Shown here piece after piece: positions 1-5,736 of a DNA stretch of 6,334 bases. The notes beneath the pieces were generated by a model. That model made no database searches. It was not told the origin of the DNA and worked only from the letters and a program-made list of their open reading frames with translations. Within the stretch, counting starts at the first letter, position 1; each line of letters opens with the position of its first letter. The stretch comes from Ramlibacter sp. (GTDB lineage Bacteria; Pseudomonadota; Gammaproteobacteria; Burkholderiales; Burkholderiaceae_C), in NCBI GenBank assembly GCA_021156245.1, contig JAJNBO010000160.1:1-6334 (forward strand), read 5' to 3'. A program made the position numbers and the translations under genes.

Positions 1-2454
1 GTCGAGGATGCTGCGGCGCTCGTCGGCGGGTGCCGGCGGACGCACCGGCGGCAGGCCGTCGGCATTGCTGGTGGCGCGGTCGCCCGGCATTCCGGGTGGT
101 GGCTCGCCCTGCGATCCGTTCGGCGGCACCACGCCCGGCACGCCGCCGCCTCCCTCGCCGCCCGCCAGGCCCAGGCTGCTGACGCCCTGGCCGCGCGCGA
201 ATTCCTCGTAGTACCACTCGCCGCCGATGTTCACCAACCCTTCGGGAGCCGTCGGCTCCATGACGGGCACGCCCTTGAGCGCGGTGTCCATGAAGTTGAT
301 CCACACGGGCAGGCTCAGGCCGCCGCCCGTTTCACGGTCTCCCAGCGAGCGCGGGTTGTCGTAGCCCATCCAGACGATCGCCACCAGCGTCGGGTGGAAG
401 CCGTTGAACCAGGTGTCGATGGAGTCGTTGGTGGTGCCCGTCTTGCCGTACAGGTCCGGCCGCTTCAGGTCGCGCTGTGCCCTTGCAGCGGTGCCTGAGC
501 GCGCGATCTCCTGCAGCAGCCGGTTCATCACGAAGGCATTGCGCGCGTCGATCGCCCGCATCGACTCGTTCAGCAGGGGCGGCTGGCTTTCGACCAGGGG
601 CTTGCCTTTCTGGTCGGTGATGCGCGTGATCAGCCAGGGATTGACGCGGTAGCCGCCGTTGGCGAACACGGAGTAGCCCGTGGCGATCTGCATCGGCGTG
701 ACCGAGCCGGCGCCGAGGGCCATCGTCAGGTACGCCGGGTGTTTCTCGGGCTCGAAGCCGAAGCGTGCCACCCAGTCCTGCGCGTTCTGCGTGCCCACGG
801 CCTGCAGCACGCGGATGGAGACCATGTTCTTCGACTTCGCCAGCGCCGTATGCAGCGCCATGGGGCCTTCGAACTTGCCGTCGTAGTTCTTCGGTTCCCA
901 GGGCTGGCCGCCGGTGATGTCCGCGCCGAAGAACAGCGGCGCGTCGTTCACCACGGTGGTGGGAGAGAACCCCTTCTCCAGGGCGGCGGAGTAGATGAAG
1001 GGCTTGAAGCCCGAGCCCGGCTGGCGCCAGGCCTGCATGACGTGGTTGAACTTGTTCTTGTTGAAGTCGAAGCCGCCCACCAGTGCGCGCACGGCGCCGT
1101 CGCGCGGGTCCATCGCCACGAACGCGCCTTCGACCTCGGGCAGCTGGGTGATCTCCCAGGCGTCCTTCGGCGTCTTCATCACCCGGATGACGGCGCCGCG
1201 GCGGATCTTGATCTTGGGCTGCGCCTTGGCGGACAAGCCGGACTGCGCCGCGCGCAGGCCTTCGCCGACGATGTCGAAGCGCTCGCCGTTCTGGCGCACC
1301 GCCACGATCTTCTTCGGATCGGCTTCCAGCACCACCGCCGCCATCACGTCGCCGTTGTCGGGGTGTTCCGCCAGCGCGTCGTCGATCGCGTCTTCCAGCT
1401 CCTTCGGGTCGTTCGGCAGGTCGACGAAACGCTCGGGACCGCGGTAGATCTGCCGCTTCTCGTAGTCCATGATGCCCTTGCGCAGGGCCTTGTACGCCGC
1501 TTCCTGCTCCTTGGCCTTCACGGTGGTGAAGACGTTCAGGCCGCGGGTATAGGTTTCGTCGCCGTACTGGGCGAAGACCAGCTGGCGCACGGTCTCGGCC
1601 ACGTACTCCGCGCGCACGGCGGTGGTCTGGGCGCCGGTGCGGATGCGCAGTTCCTGCTTCTTGGCTACAACGGCTTCCTCGGCCGTGATGAAACCGTTGT
1701 CCTCCATCCGTTCGATGATGTACAGCTGACGGGCACGGGCGCGGGCCGGATTGATGATCGGGTTGTAAGAGGAGGGCGCCTTGGGCAGGCCCGCCAGCAT
1801 CGCCGCCTCGGCGATGGTGAGGTCCTTCATCGGCTTGCCGTAGTACGCCTCCGAAGCCGCCGCGAACCCGTAGGAGCGGTTGCCCAGGAAGATCTGGTTC
1901 ATGTAGATCTCGAGGATCTGGTCCTTCGAGAGCAGGTGTTCCAGCTTGAACGTGAGCAGAACCTCGTACAGCTTGCGCGTGAAGGTCTTCTCGGAGGAGA
2001 GATAGACGTTGCGCGCCACCTGCATGGTGATGGTGGACGCGCCCTGGCTCTTGGCGCGGCCCAGGTTGGCGATCGCCGCGCGCATCAGGCCCTTGTAGTC
2101 GACGCCGCTGTGCGAATAGAAGCGCGCGTCCTCGATCGCCAGCACCGCGTTCTTCATCACGGCGGGGATCTCGCCGATGGGCGTCAGGTTGCGCCGCTCT
2201 TCGCCGAACTCGCCGAGCAGCACCCCTTCGGCGCTGAACACGCGCAGCGGCAGCTTGGGCCGGTAGTCCGACAGGTCGCTGATGTCGGGCAGGTTCGGGT
2301 AGGCGACAGCCAGCGCCACGCCGCCGATGGTCACGCCGGCGGCGAGCAGGGCGAAGGCCAGGCCGAAGGTCCAGGCGAGAGAAGCCAGGATGAAGCGTTG
2401 CCAGAAAGGCCGGCGGCGGGCGGGGGCGGGCGCGTGAGAAGGATCGGATGCCAT
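1..2454 (-). CDS. mrcA: Penicillin-binding protein 1A, bifunctional peptidoglycan glycosyltransferase/transpeptidase (C-terminus cut by window edge)
   Basis: A class A PBP anchored in the inner membrane and facing the periplasm; it polymerises lipid II into glycan strands and cross-links the stem peptides. 818 codons are present with no stop, so the extreme C-terminus lies beyond the left edge. Seen in the sequence: a short basic cytoplasmic tail, one membrane segment (about 21-52), then the GT51 domain with EDARFYSH (catalytic Glu108), GASTITMQ (138-145), RKLYE (160-164) and ILEIYMNQ (180-187). An OB-like insert follows at about 310-440. The transpeptidase domain has SGFK (nucleophile Ser481, Lys484), SKN (541-543) and KTGT (671-674). 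All catalytic motifs are intact. From about residue 755 the tail is rich in Gly, Pro and Ala and probably disordered. ATG at 2454 is the only start after the upstream in-frame stop (2487-2485); GGAG at 2462-2459 precedes it by only 4 bases. The gene is divergent from pilM. The synonym ponA is also used. The family call is near certain. Confidence 0.97.
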   Translation of the reverse strand, partial: MASDPSHAPAPARRRPFWQRFILASLAWTFGLAFALLAAGVTIGGVALAVAYPNLPDISDLSDYRPKLPLRVFSAEGVLLGEFGEERRNLTPIGEIPAVMKNAVLAIEDARFYSHSGVDYKGLMRAAIANLGRAKSQGASTITMQVARNVYLSSEKTFTRKLYEVLLTFKLEHLLSKDQILEIYMNQIFLGNRSYGFAAASEAYYGKPMKDLTIAEAAMLAGLPKAPSSYNPIINPARARARQLYIIERMEDNGFITAEEAVVAKKQELRIRTGAQTTAVRAEYVAETVRQLVFAQYGDETYTRGLNVFTTVKAKEQEAAYKALRKGIMDYEKRQIYRGPERFVDLPNDPKELEDAIDDALAEHPDNGDVMAAVVLEADPKKIVAVRQNGERFDIVGEGLRAAQSGLSAKAQPKIKIRRGAVIRVMKTPKDAWEITQLPEVEGAFVAMDPRDGAVRALVGGFDFNKNKFNHVMQAWRQPGSGFKPFIYSAALEKGFSPTTVVNDAPLFFGADITGGQPWEPKNYDGKFEGPMALHTALAKSKNMVSIRVLQAVGTQNAQDWVARFGFEPEKHPAYLTMALGAGSVTPMQIATGYSVFANGGYRVNPWLITRITDQKGKPLVESQPPLLNESMRAIDARNAFVMNRLLQEIARSGTAARAQRDLKRPDLYGKTGTTNDSIDTWFNGFHPTLVAIVWMGYDNPRSLGDRETGGGLSLPVWINFMDTALKGVPVMEPTAPEGLVNIGGEWYYEEFARGQGVSSLGLAGGEGGGGVPGVVPPNGSQGEPPPGMPGDRATSNADGLPPVRPPAPADERRSILD

Positions 2455-2483
2455 AGAACTCCATCGGGCGGCCCGGAGCGCCC

Positions 2484-2489
2484 ATTATA
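2484..2489 (-). promoter_or_regulatory. Probable -10 box of the mrcA promoter
   Basis: On the minus strand the hexamer reads TATAAT, a perfect sigma-70 -10 element, preceded by a T-run. It stands in a small AT-rich island within GC-rich flanks, 29 bases before the mrcA ATG, which would give a leader of roughly 20 bases. No good -35 hexamer lies 15-18 bases upstream (the region reads GC-rich, for example CCGGCT), and there is no TGn extension. If it is active it probably has modest basal strength or needs an activator. This is inferred from sequence only. Confidence 0.55.
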
Positions 2490-2544
2490 AAAAGTGCATT
2501 CCTCTGAGCCGGGCGGCGGACAGTCGGTTCCAGCCGCGTGCATT

Positions 2545-2573
2545 GGCGGCTTGCCCAAGGGGCTTAAGCCGCC
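2545..2573. repeat. Imperfect inverted repeat (hairpin) in the mrcA-pilM intergenic region
   Basis: GGCGGCTT (2545-2552) pairs perfectly with AAGCCGCC (2566-2573). Inside it GCCC (2553-2556) pairs with GGGC (2560-2563), leaving a 3-base loop and a 2-base TT bulge on the right arm, so about 12 GC-rich pairs. The right arm also lies within a 10-base perfect palindrome, GGCTTAAGCC (2561-2570). No T-run follows on either strand, so it does not look like an intrinsic terminator. It lies upstream of the predicted mrcA start site and upstream of the pilM promoter candidates, so an operator or other protein-binding dyad is more likely than a leader structure. Function is unknown. Confidence 0.6.
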
Positions 2574-2601
2574 GGAGTATGGCACTTCAACTCGTCTGCT
2601 T

Positions 2602-2607
2602 TTGACA
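2602..2607 (+). promoter_or_regulatory. Consensus -35-like hexamer upstream of pilM
   Basis: The hexamer is a perfect TTGACA on the pilM strand, 114 bases before the pilM start. At 15-19 base spacing the downstream sequence (GATTCC, ATTCCG, TTCCGA) matches TATAAT poorly, so I cannot assign a complete promoter. It may be a chance match, or a site whose -10 function depends on an activator. Confidence 0.25.
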
Positions 2608-2619
2608 ACGAACCACAGC

Positions 2620-2680
2620 AGTGGATTCCGAAATTCCTTTGTGCGACAAGGATGTTACGGCTAGCATTGAAGTGGAATCT
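2620..2680 (+). repeat. Pair of AGTGGA-type direct repeats before pilM
   Basis: AGTGGATTCC (2620-2629) and AGTGGAATCT (2671-2680) match at 8 of 10 positions and are 51 bases apart, close to five helical turns. They lie in the AT-richer right half of the divergent intergenic region. They could be paired regulator sites, but two short imperfect copies may be chance. Confidence 0.25.
2639..2667 (+). promoter_or_regulatory. Weak candidate sigma-70 promoter for pilMNOPQ
   Basis: TTGTGC (2639-2644) and TAGCAT (2662-2667) are separated by 17 bases. They match the -35 and -10 consensus at 3 and 4 of 6 positions. This would start transcription near 2674 and give a leader of roughly 50 bases. The match is poor enough that it is only a candidate. 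The real promoter could also use an alternative sigma factor, but I saw no convincing -24/-12 site. Confidence 0.2.
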
Positions 2681-2709
2681 TAAGTTCGTTACGCCTTCTT
2701 ACTAGGCGT

Positions 2710-2714
2710 GGGAG
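2710..2714 (+). promoter_or_regulatory. Shine-Dalgarno of pilM, supporting a TTG start
   Basis: GGGAG lies 7 bases before TTG at 2722. The upstream in-frame stop is TGA at 2668-2670, and no ATG or GTG lies in frame between that stop and 2722. The first in-frame GTG downstream falls inside the conserved N-terminal nucleotide-binding strand. The TTG is therefore the only start that leaves PilM complete. Confidence 0.7.
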
Positions 2715-2721
2715 ACGGGTC

Positions 2722-3801
2722 TTGATCTCAATCGGCTCTCTGTTTGGCCGTCAATCGGCTCCCCTGTTGGGCCTGGACATCAGCTCGTCCAGTGTCAAGC
2801 TGGTGGAGCTCAGCCGTGGCAAGGATGGCAGCCTGGTCCTGGAACGCTGCGCGATCGAGCCGCTCGAGCGCGGCTGGATCAACGACGGCAACGTCGAGAA
2901 ATTCGACGAGGTGGCGGAAGCCATGCGCCGGGTCGTCAAGAAAAGCGGCACGCGCACCCGCAACGTGGCCATGGCACTGCCTGCCTCCGCGGTGATCACC
3001 AAGAAGATCATCCTGCCGGGCGGCATGAACGACCAGGAACTGGAAATCCAGGTCGAAGCCGAAGCCAACCAGTACATCCCCTTCTCTCTGGACGAAGTGA
3101 GCCTCGACTTCTGCGTGGTGGGGCCGAGCAGCACCTCCGCCGGCGACGTCGAAGTGCTGATCGCCGCTTCCCGCAAGGAAAAGGTGCAGGACCGGCAGGG
3201 CCTGGCCGAGGCCGCGGGGCTGAAGCCGGTGATCATCGACGTCGAATCGTATGCCTCCCGCCTCGCCGCGGGCCGCCTGATCCAGGGCCTGCCCGCGGAA
3301 GGCAAGGACCAGATGGTCGCCCTGTTCGAGGTCGGCGCCTCCACCACCAGCATGCAGGTGATCCGCAACGACGAGGTCCTGTACGACCGGGACCAGGCGT
3401 TCGGCGGCGCCCAGCTCACCCAGCTGATCGTGCGCCAGTACGGCTTCTCGCCCGAAGAGGCCGAGGCCAAGAAGCGCAGCGGCGAACTACCCGAGGACTA
3501 CGAGGCCGGCGTGCTGAAGCCCTTCGTGGACAGCATGGCCCAGGAAGTCGCCCGCGCGCTCCAGTTCTTCTTCACCAGCACCCCGCACAACCGCGTCGAC
3601 CACATCATGGTCGCCGGCGGCTCCGCGGCGCTGCCGGGCCTCAGCGAGGCGATCACGGCGCAGACGTCGTTCGCCTGCGTCCTGGCGGACCCCTTCGAGG
3701 GCATGCAGTTCGGCGACAACGTGCGCGAGAAGAAGGTGCGGCGGGAGGCTCCCTCGTACCTGACCTCGTGCGGTCTCGCCATGCGGAGGTTCATGCAGTG
3801 A
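2722..3801 (+). CDS. pilM: Type IV pilus assembly protein PilM (actin-like, cytoplasmic)
   Basis: PilM is an actin/FtsA-like ATP-binding protein on the cytoplasmic face of the inner membrane. It binds the N-terminal tail of PilN and connects the pilus alignment subcomplex to the cytoplasmic motor side. The 359-residue product has the usual family length. Visible motifs are GLDISSSSVK (17-26, phosphate-1 loop and the family's hallmark start), FEVGASTTS (202-210, phosphate-2 region) and MVAGGSAALPG (296-306, adenosine-binding region). There is no signal peptide or membrane segment, as expected. At the phosphate-2 acidic position there is Glu203 where actin-fold proteins often have Asp. Start is TTG with a good Shine-Dalgarno. 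It is the first gene of the operon, divergent from mrcA, and its stop overlaps the pilN start by three bases (GTGA, 3798-3801). The assignment is very secure. Confidence 0.97.
   Translation: MISIGSLFGRQSAPLLGLDISSSSVKLVELSRGKDGSLVLERCAIEPLERGWINDGNVEKFDEVAEAMRRVVKKSGTRTRNVAMALPASAVITKKIILPGGMNDQELEIQVEAEANQYIPFSLDEVSLDFCVVGPSSTSAGDVEVLIAASRKEKVQDRQGLAEAAGLKPVIIDVESYASRLAAGRLIQGLPAEGKDQMVALFEVGASTTSMQVIRNDEVLYDRDQAFGGAQLTQLIVRQYGFSPEEAEAKKRSGELPEDYEAGVLKPFVDSMAQEVARALQFFFTSTPHNRVDHIMVAGGSAALPGLSEAITAQTSFACVLADPFEGMQFGDNVREKKVRREAPSYLTSCGLAMRRFMQ
2728..2761 (+). repeat. 11-base direct repeat at the 5' end of pilM
   Basis: TCAATCGGCTC occurs at 2728-2738 and 2751-2761, offset by 23 bases, so the two copies are read in different frames (SIGS and QSAP). 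The shared identity is therefore at DNA level and not due to a repeated peptide. The copies lie just after the start codon, where they could affect mRNA structure, or they may be coincidental. Confidence 0.4.
3785..3789 (+). promoter_or_regulatory. Shine-Dalgarno of pilN, supporting a GTG start
   Basis: GGAGG, inside the last codons of pilM, lies 8 bases before GTG at 3798. The GTG begins the typical family N-terminus (M/V-ILINLLPHRE). An in-frame ATG at 3768 would add ten residues that do not resemble the family and lacks a comparable ribosome site, so the GTG is preferred. Confidence 0.8.
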
Positions 3802-4487
3802 TCCTGATCAACCTACTCCCGCACCGCGAAGCCGCGCGCAAGCGCCGGCGCGAAGTGTTCTACGCCGGCCTGGGCGCCTCCGCCGTGGCGGGCGCGGTCA
3901 TCGCCGGCGGCGTGTACCTCTGGTTCGCGACGCAGATCTCCACGCAGCAGCAGCGCAACCAGGTGCTGGCCAACGAGATCAAGCGCCTGGAAGGCCAGAT
4001 CAAGGACATCGCGAGCCTGCAGGAAGAAATCGCCGCGCTGCGCGCGCGCCAGCAGGCCGTGGAAGACCTGCAGGCCGACCGCAACATGCCGGTGCACCTG
4101 CTCAACGAACTGACCCGCCAGTTGCCCGACGGCGTGTACCTCACGGGCATGAAGCAGACCAACGACACGGTGGCCATCAGCGGGGTGGCGCAATCGAACG
4201 AGCGCGTCTCCGAGCTGCTGCGCAACCTGAGCACCGCCAGTGCCTGGATCACCCGTCCGGACCTGGTCGAGATCGTCGCGGGCAACGTGACCCTCGCGCC
4301 CAAGGACCAGCGCCGCGTGGCGAACTTCAAGGTCACGGTGAAGGTCGTGCGCGCCAGCGAGGCCGCCAAGGCCGCCTCCGCCGCAGCCAGCGCCGCCAGC
4401 GCGGCGGCCGCCAGCGCCACCACGGCTGCCGTGGTGCCCGCGCCGGCCCCTGCCACGGTGGCCGTGACGCCGCCGGTGAAGAAGTGA
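3798..4487 (+). CDS. pilN: Type IV pilus inner-membrane protein PilN
   Basis: PilN is a bitopic inner-membrane protein of the pilus alignment subcomplex. Its cytoplasmic tail docks on PilM and its periplasmic domain pairs with PilO. The 229-residue product begins with ILINLLPHRE (2-11), the conserved PilM-binding motif, then a basic stretch (RKRRRE). A membrane segment spans about 21-44, a coiled coil about 47-92, and the ferredoxin-like fimbrial assembly domain about 98-185. After residue 186 there is a roughly 43-residue Ala/Ser- then Ala/Pro/Val-rich tail ending in VKK, which looks disordered and variable. The GTG start overlaps the pilM stop, so translational coupling is likely. The following gene pilO is separated by 32 bases, the only gap inside the operon. 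The assignment is very secure; the start is well supported. Confidence 0.96.
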   Translation: MILINLLPHREAARKRRREVFYAGLGASAVAGAVIAGGVYLWFATQISTQQQRNQVLANEIKRLEGQIKDIASLQEEIAALRARQQAVEDLQADRNMPVHLLNELTRQLPDGVYLTGMKQTNDTVAISGVAQSNERVSELLRNLSTASAWITRPDLVEIVAGNVTLAPKDQRRVANFKVTVKVVRASEAAKAASAAASAASAAAASATTAAVVPAPAPATVAVTPPVKK

Positions 4488-4516
4488 TGAATCGGCCTAC
4501 CGCAACAACGGACTGA
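4487..4516 (+). other. Nine-codon mini reading frame bridging pilN and pilO
   Basis: An ATG formed on the last base of the pilN TGA (TGATG, 4485-4489) opens a frame MNRPTATTD that ends in TGA at 4514-4516, three bases before the pilO ATG. It is in the same frame as pilO. CTACCGCA occurs at 4497-4504 and again at 4527-4534 inside the pilO start region. It may be a coupling leader that hands ribosomes from pilN to pilO, a former longer pilO N-terminus now interrupted by a stop, or chance. No peptide function is proposed. Confidence 0.3.
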
Positions 4517-4519
4517 ACC

Positions 4520-5197
4520 ATGGCGACTACCGCATCCAGGCTGGACCCCGCCGCGCTGAAAGAAGCGATCTCGGCGCAGTTCCGCGGGCTCAACCCCAAC
4601 GATCCGGCCTCGTGGCCGTTGCTGCCGAAGGCGGCGCTGTACTTGGGCGTGATGGCGGCGATCGTCGTCGCGCTGTGGTTCGCGTGGCTGACCAACTCCG
4701 CCGACGAGCTCGAGGCGGAGCAGAGGAAGGAGCAGGGCCTCCGGCAGGACTACAAGAAGAAGCTGTCGCAGGCAGTGAACCTCGATGCCCTGCGCAAGCA
4801 GCGCGAGCAGGTGCAGCAGTACGTGACGCAGCTCGAGAAGCAGCTTCCCAGCAAGGCCGAGATGGACGCCCTGCTGTCCGACATCAACCAGGCCGGCCTG
4901 GGCCGCAGCCTGACCTTCGAACTGTTCCGCCCGGGCCAGATCAGCGTCCGGGAGTACTACGCCGAGCTGCCCATCACGGTGCGCGTGGCCGGCAAGTACC
5001 ACGACATCGGCTCGTTCGCTTCGGATGTCGCGCACCTGTCGCGGATCGTGACCTTGAACAACCTGGAGATCACCCAGGAGAAGGACGGCAACCTCAGGCT
5101 CGACTCCACGGCCAAGACCTTCCGCTACCTGGACCCGGATGAAGTCGCGGCCCAGCGCAAGGCGACGAGCAAGCCCAAGGGCGGAGCGAAGAAATGA
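4520..5197 (+). CDS. pilO: Type IV pilus inner-membrane protein PilO
   Basis: PilO is a bitopic inner-membrane protein that forms heterodimers with PilN and contacts PilP in the periplasm; in characterised systems the PilNO pair affects pilus extension and retraction. The 225-residue product has a cytoplasmic N-terminus with FRGLNPNDPASWP (21-33), a motif recognisable in betaproteobacterial PilO. A membrane segment follows at about 36-58, a charged coiled coil at about 60-110, and the ferredoxin-like PilO domain at about 110-205, including the GQISVREYYAELP strand (139-151). It ends in a lysine-rich tail. The Shine-Dalgarno is weak (CGGA, 4509-4512), unlike its neighbours, so translation may depend on ribosomes arriving from pilN. 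Its stop overlaps the pilP ATG by four bases (ATGA). Confidence 0.96.
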   Translation: MATTASRLDPAALKEAISAQFRGLNPNDPASWPLLPKAALYLGVMAAIVVALWFAWLTNSADELEAEQRKEQGLRQDYKKKLSQAVNLDALRKQREQVQQYVTQLEKQLPSKAEMDALLSDINQAGLGRSLTFELFRPGQISVREYYAELPITVRVAGKYHDIGSFASDVAHLSRIVTLNNLEITQEKDGNLRLDSTAKTFRYLDPDEVAAQRKATSKPKGGAKK

Positions 5198-5736
5198 CGA
5201 AGAAGCTGTGGCTGGTCATCGCAATGGCGGGCGTGCTGAGCGCCTGTGACGGCTCCGACCAGGAGGAAATCCAGAAGTGGATGGCGGAGCAGCGCGCGAA
5301 CACCAAGCCGCAGGTGACGCCCATCCCGGAGCCGAAGAAATTCGCGCCCCAGGCATACACCCAGGAAGCGTCGGTGGAGCCGTTCAGCAACCAGAAGCTC
5401 ACGCAGGCGCTCCGGCGCGACTCGCAGCAGTCCGGCACGGCCAGCGCAGCGCTGCTGGCGCCGGAGCTGGCGCGCCGCAAGGAGCCGCTGGAAAGCTATC
5501 CGCTGGACAGCATGGCCATGGTGGGCAGCCTGCAGAAGCAGGGCCAGCCGGTGGCGTTGATCCGGGTCGACAAGCTGCTGTACCAGGTGAAGTCCGGCAA
5601 CTACCTGGGCCAGAACTACGGCCGCGTGACGAAGATAGGCGAGACCGAGGTGGTGCTGCGCGAGCTGGTACAGGATGCCGCCGGCGAATGGATCGAGCGA
5701 ACCGCGACACTGCAACTGCAGGAGAAGTCCAAATGA
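5194..5736 (+). CDS. pilP: Type IV pilus assembly lipoprotein PilP
   Basis: PilP is a periplasmic lipoprotein that bridges PilNO in the inner membrane to the N-terminal domains of the PilQ secretin. The 180-residue product, the usual family length, starts with a lipoprotein signal peptide (MTKKLWLVIAMAGVLSAC) with lipobox LSAC, so the mature protein begins at acylated Cys18. Asp19 follows at +2, the residue that in enterobacteria favours inner-membrane retention. Residues about 25-95 are polar and Pro/Gln-rich, probably a flexible linker that binds PilNO. The C-terminal beta-rich domain (about 100-178) has the PLDSMAMVG and GNYLGQNYGRVTKI segments that mark the family. GGAG at 5183-5186 lies 7 bases before the ATG, which overlaps the pilO stop. 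The stop is overlapped in turn by the pilQ ATG. Confidence 0.96.
   Translation: MTKKLWLVIAMAGVLSACDGSDQEEIQKWMAEQRANTKPQVTPIPEPKKFAPQAYTQEASVEPFSNQKLTQALRRDSQQSGTASAALLAPELARRKEPLESYPLDSMAMVGSLQKQGQPVALIRVDKLLYQVKSGNYLGQNYGRVTKIGETEVVLRELVQDAAGEWIERTATLQLQEKSK

Noticed and set aside
332..2485. A 717-codon open frame on the minus strand, starting at an ATG just upstream of mrcA
   Set aside because: It overlaps mrcA in another frame on the same strand, is extremely rich in Arg, Ala and Gly with no domain, and the mrcA frame carries every catalytic motif. Long empty frames are expected in GC-rich DNA.
739..2490. A 583-codon open frame on the plus strand opposite mrcA
   Set aside because: It has His/Arg/Leu/Val-rich composition typical of the antisense of a GC-rich gene, no recognisable motif, and it covers the mrcA start and promoter.
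2580..2594. TGGCAC at 2580-2585 as the -24 box of a sigma-54 promoter for pilM
   Set aside because: The -12 GC doublet is absent at the required spacing (CG is found there), and no TTGC element follows.
2636..2651. Small inverted repeat TTGT-GCG-ACAA before pilM
   Set aside because: The core stem is only four pairs and extends only with a bulge, so it is too weak to call a hairpin or terminator.
3768..3797. An upstream ATG start for pilN adding ten residues
   Set aside because: The extra residues do not fit the conserved ILINLLPHRE N-terminus, and the strong GGAGG is placed correctly for the GTG at 3798.
3860..5035. A 391-codon minus-strand open frame opposite pilN and pilO
   Set aside because: It is an antisense shadow. 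Its sequence shows repetitive Leu/Ala/Arg runs and no domain, while the plus strand encodes two clear pilus proteins.
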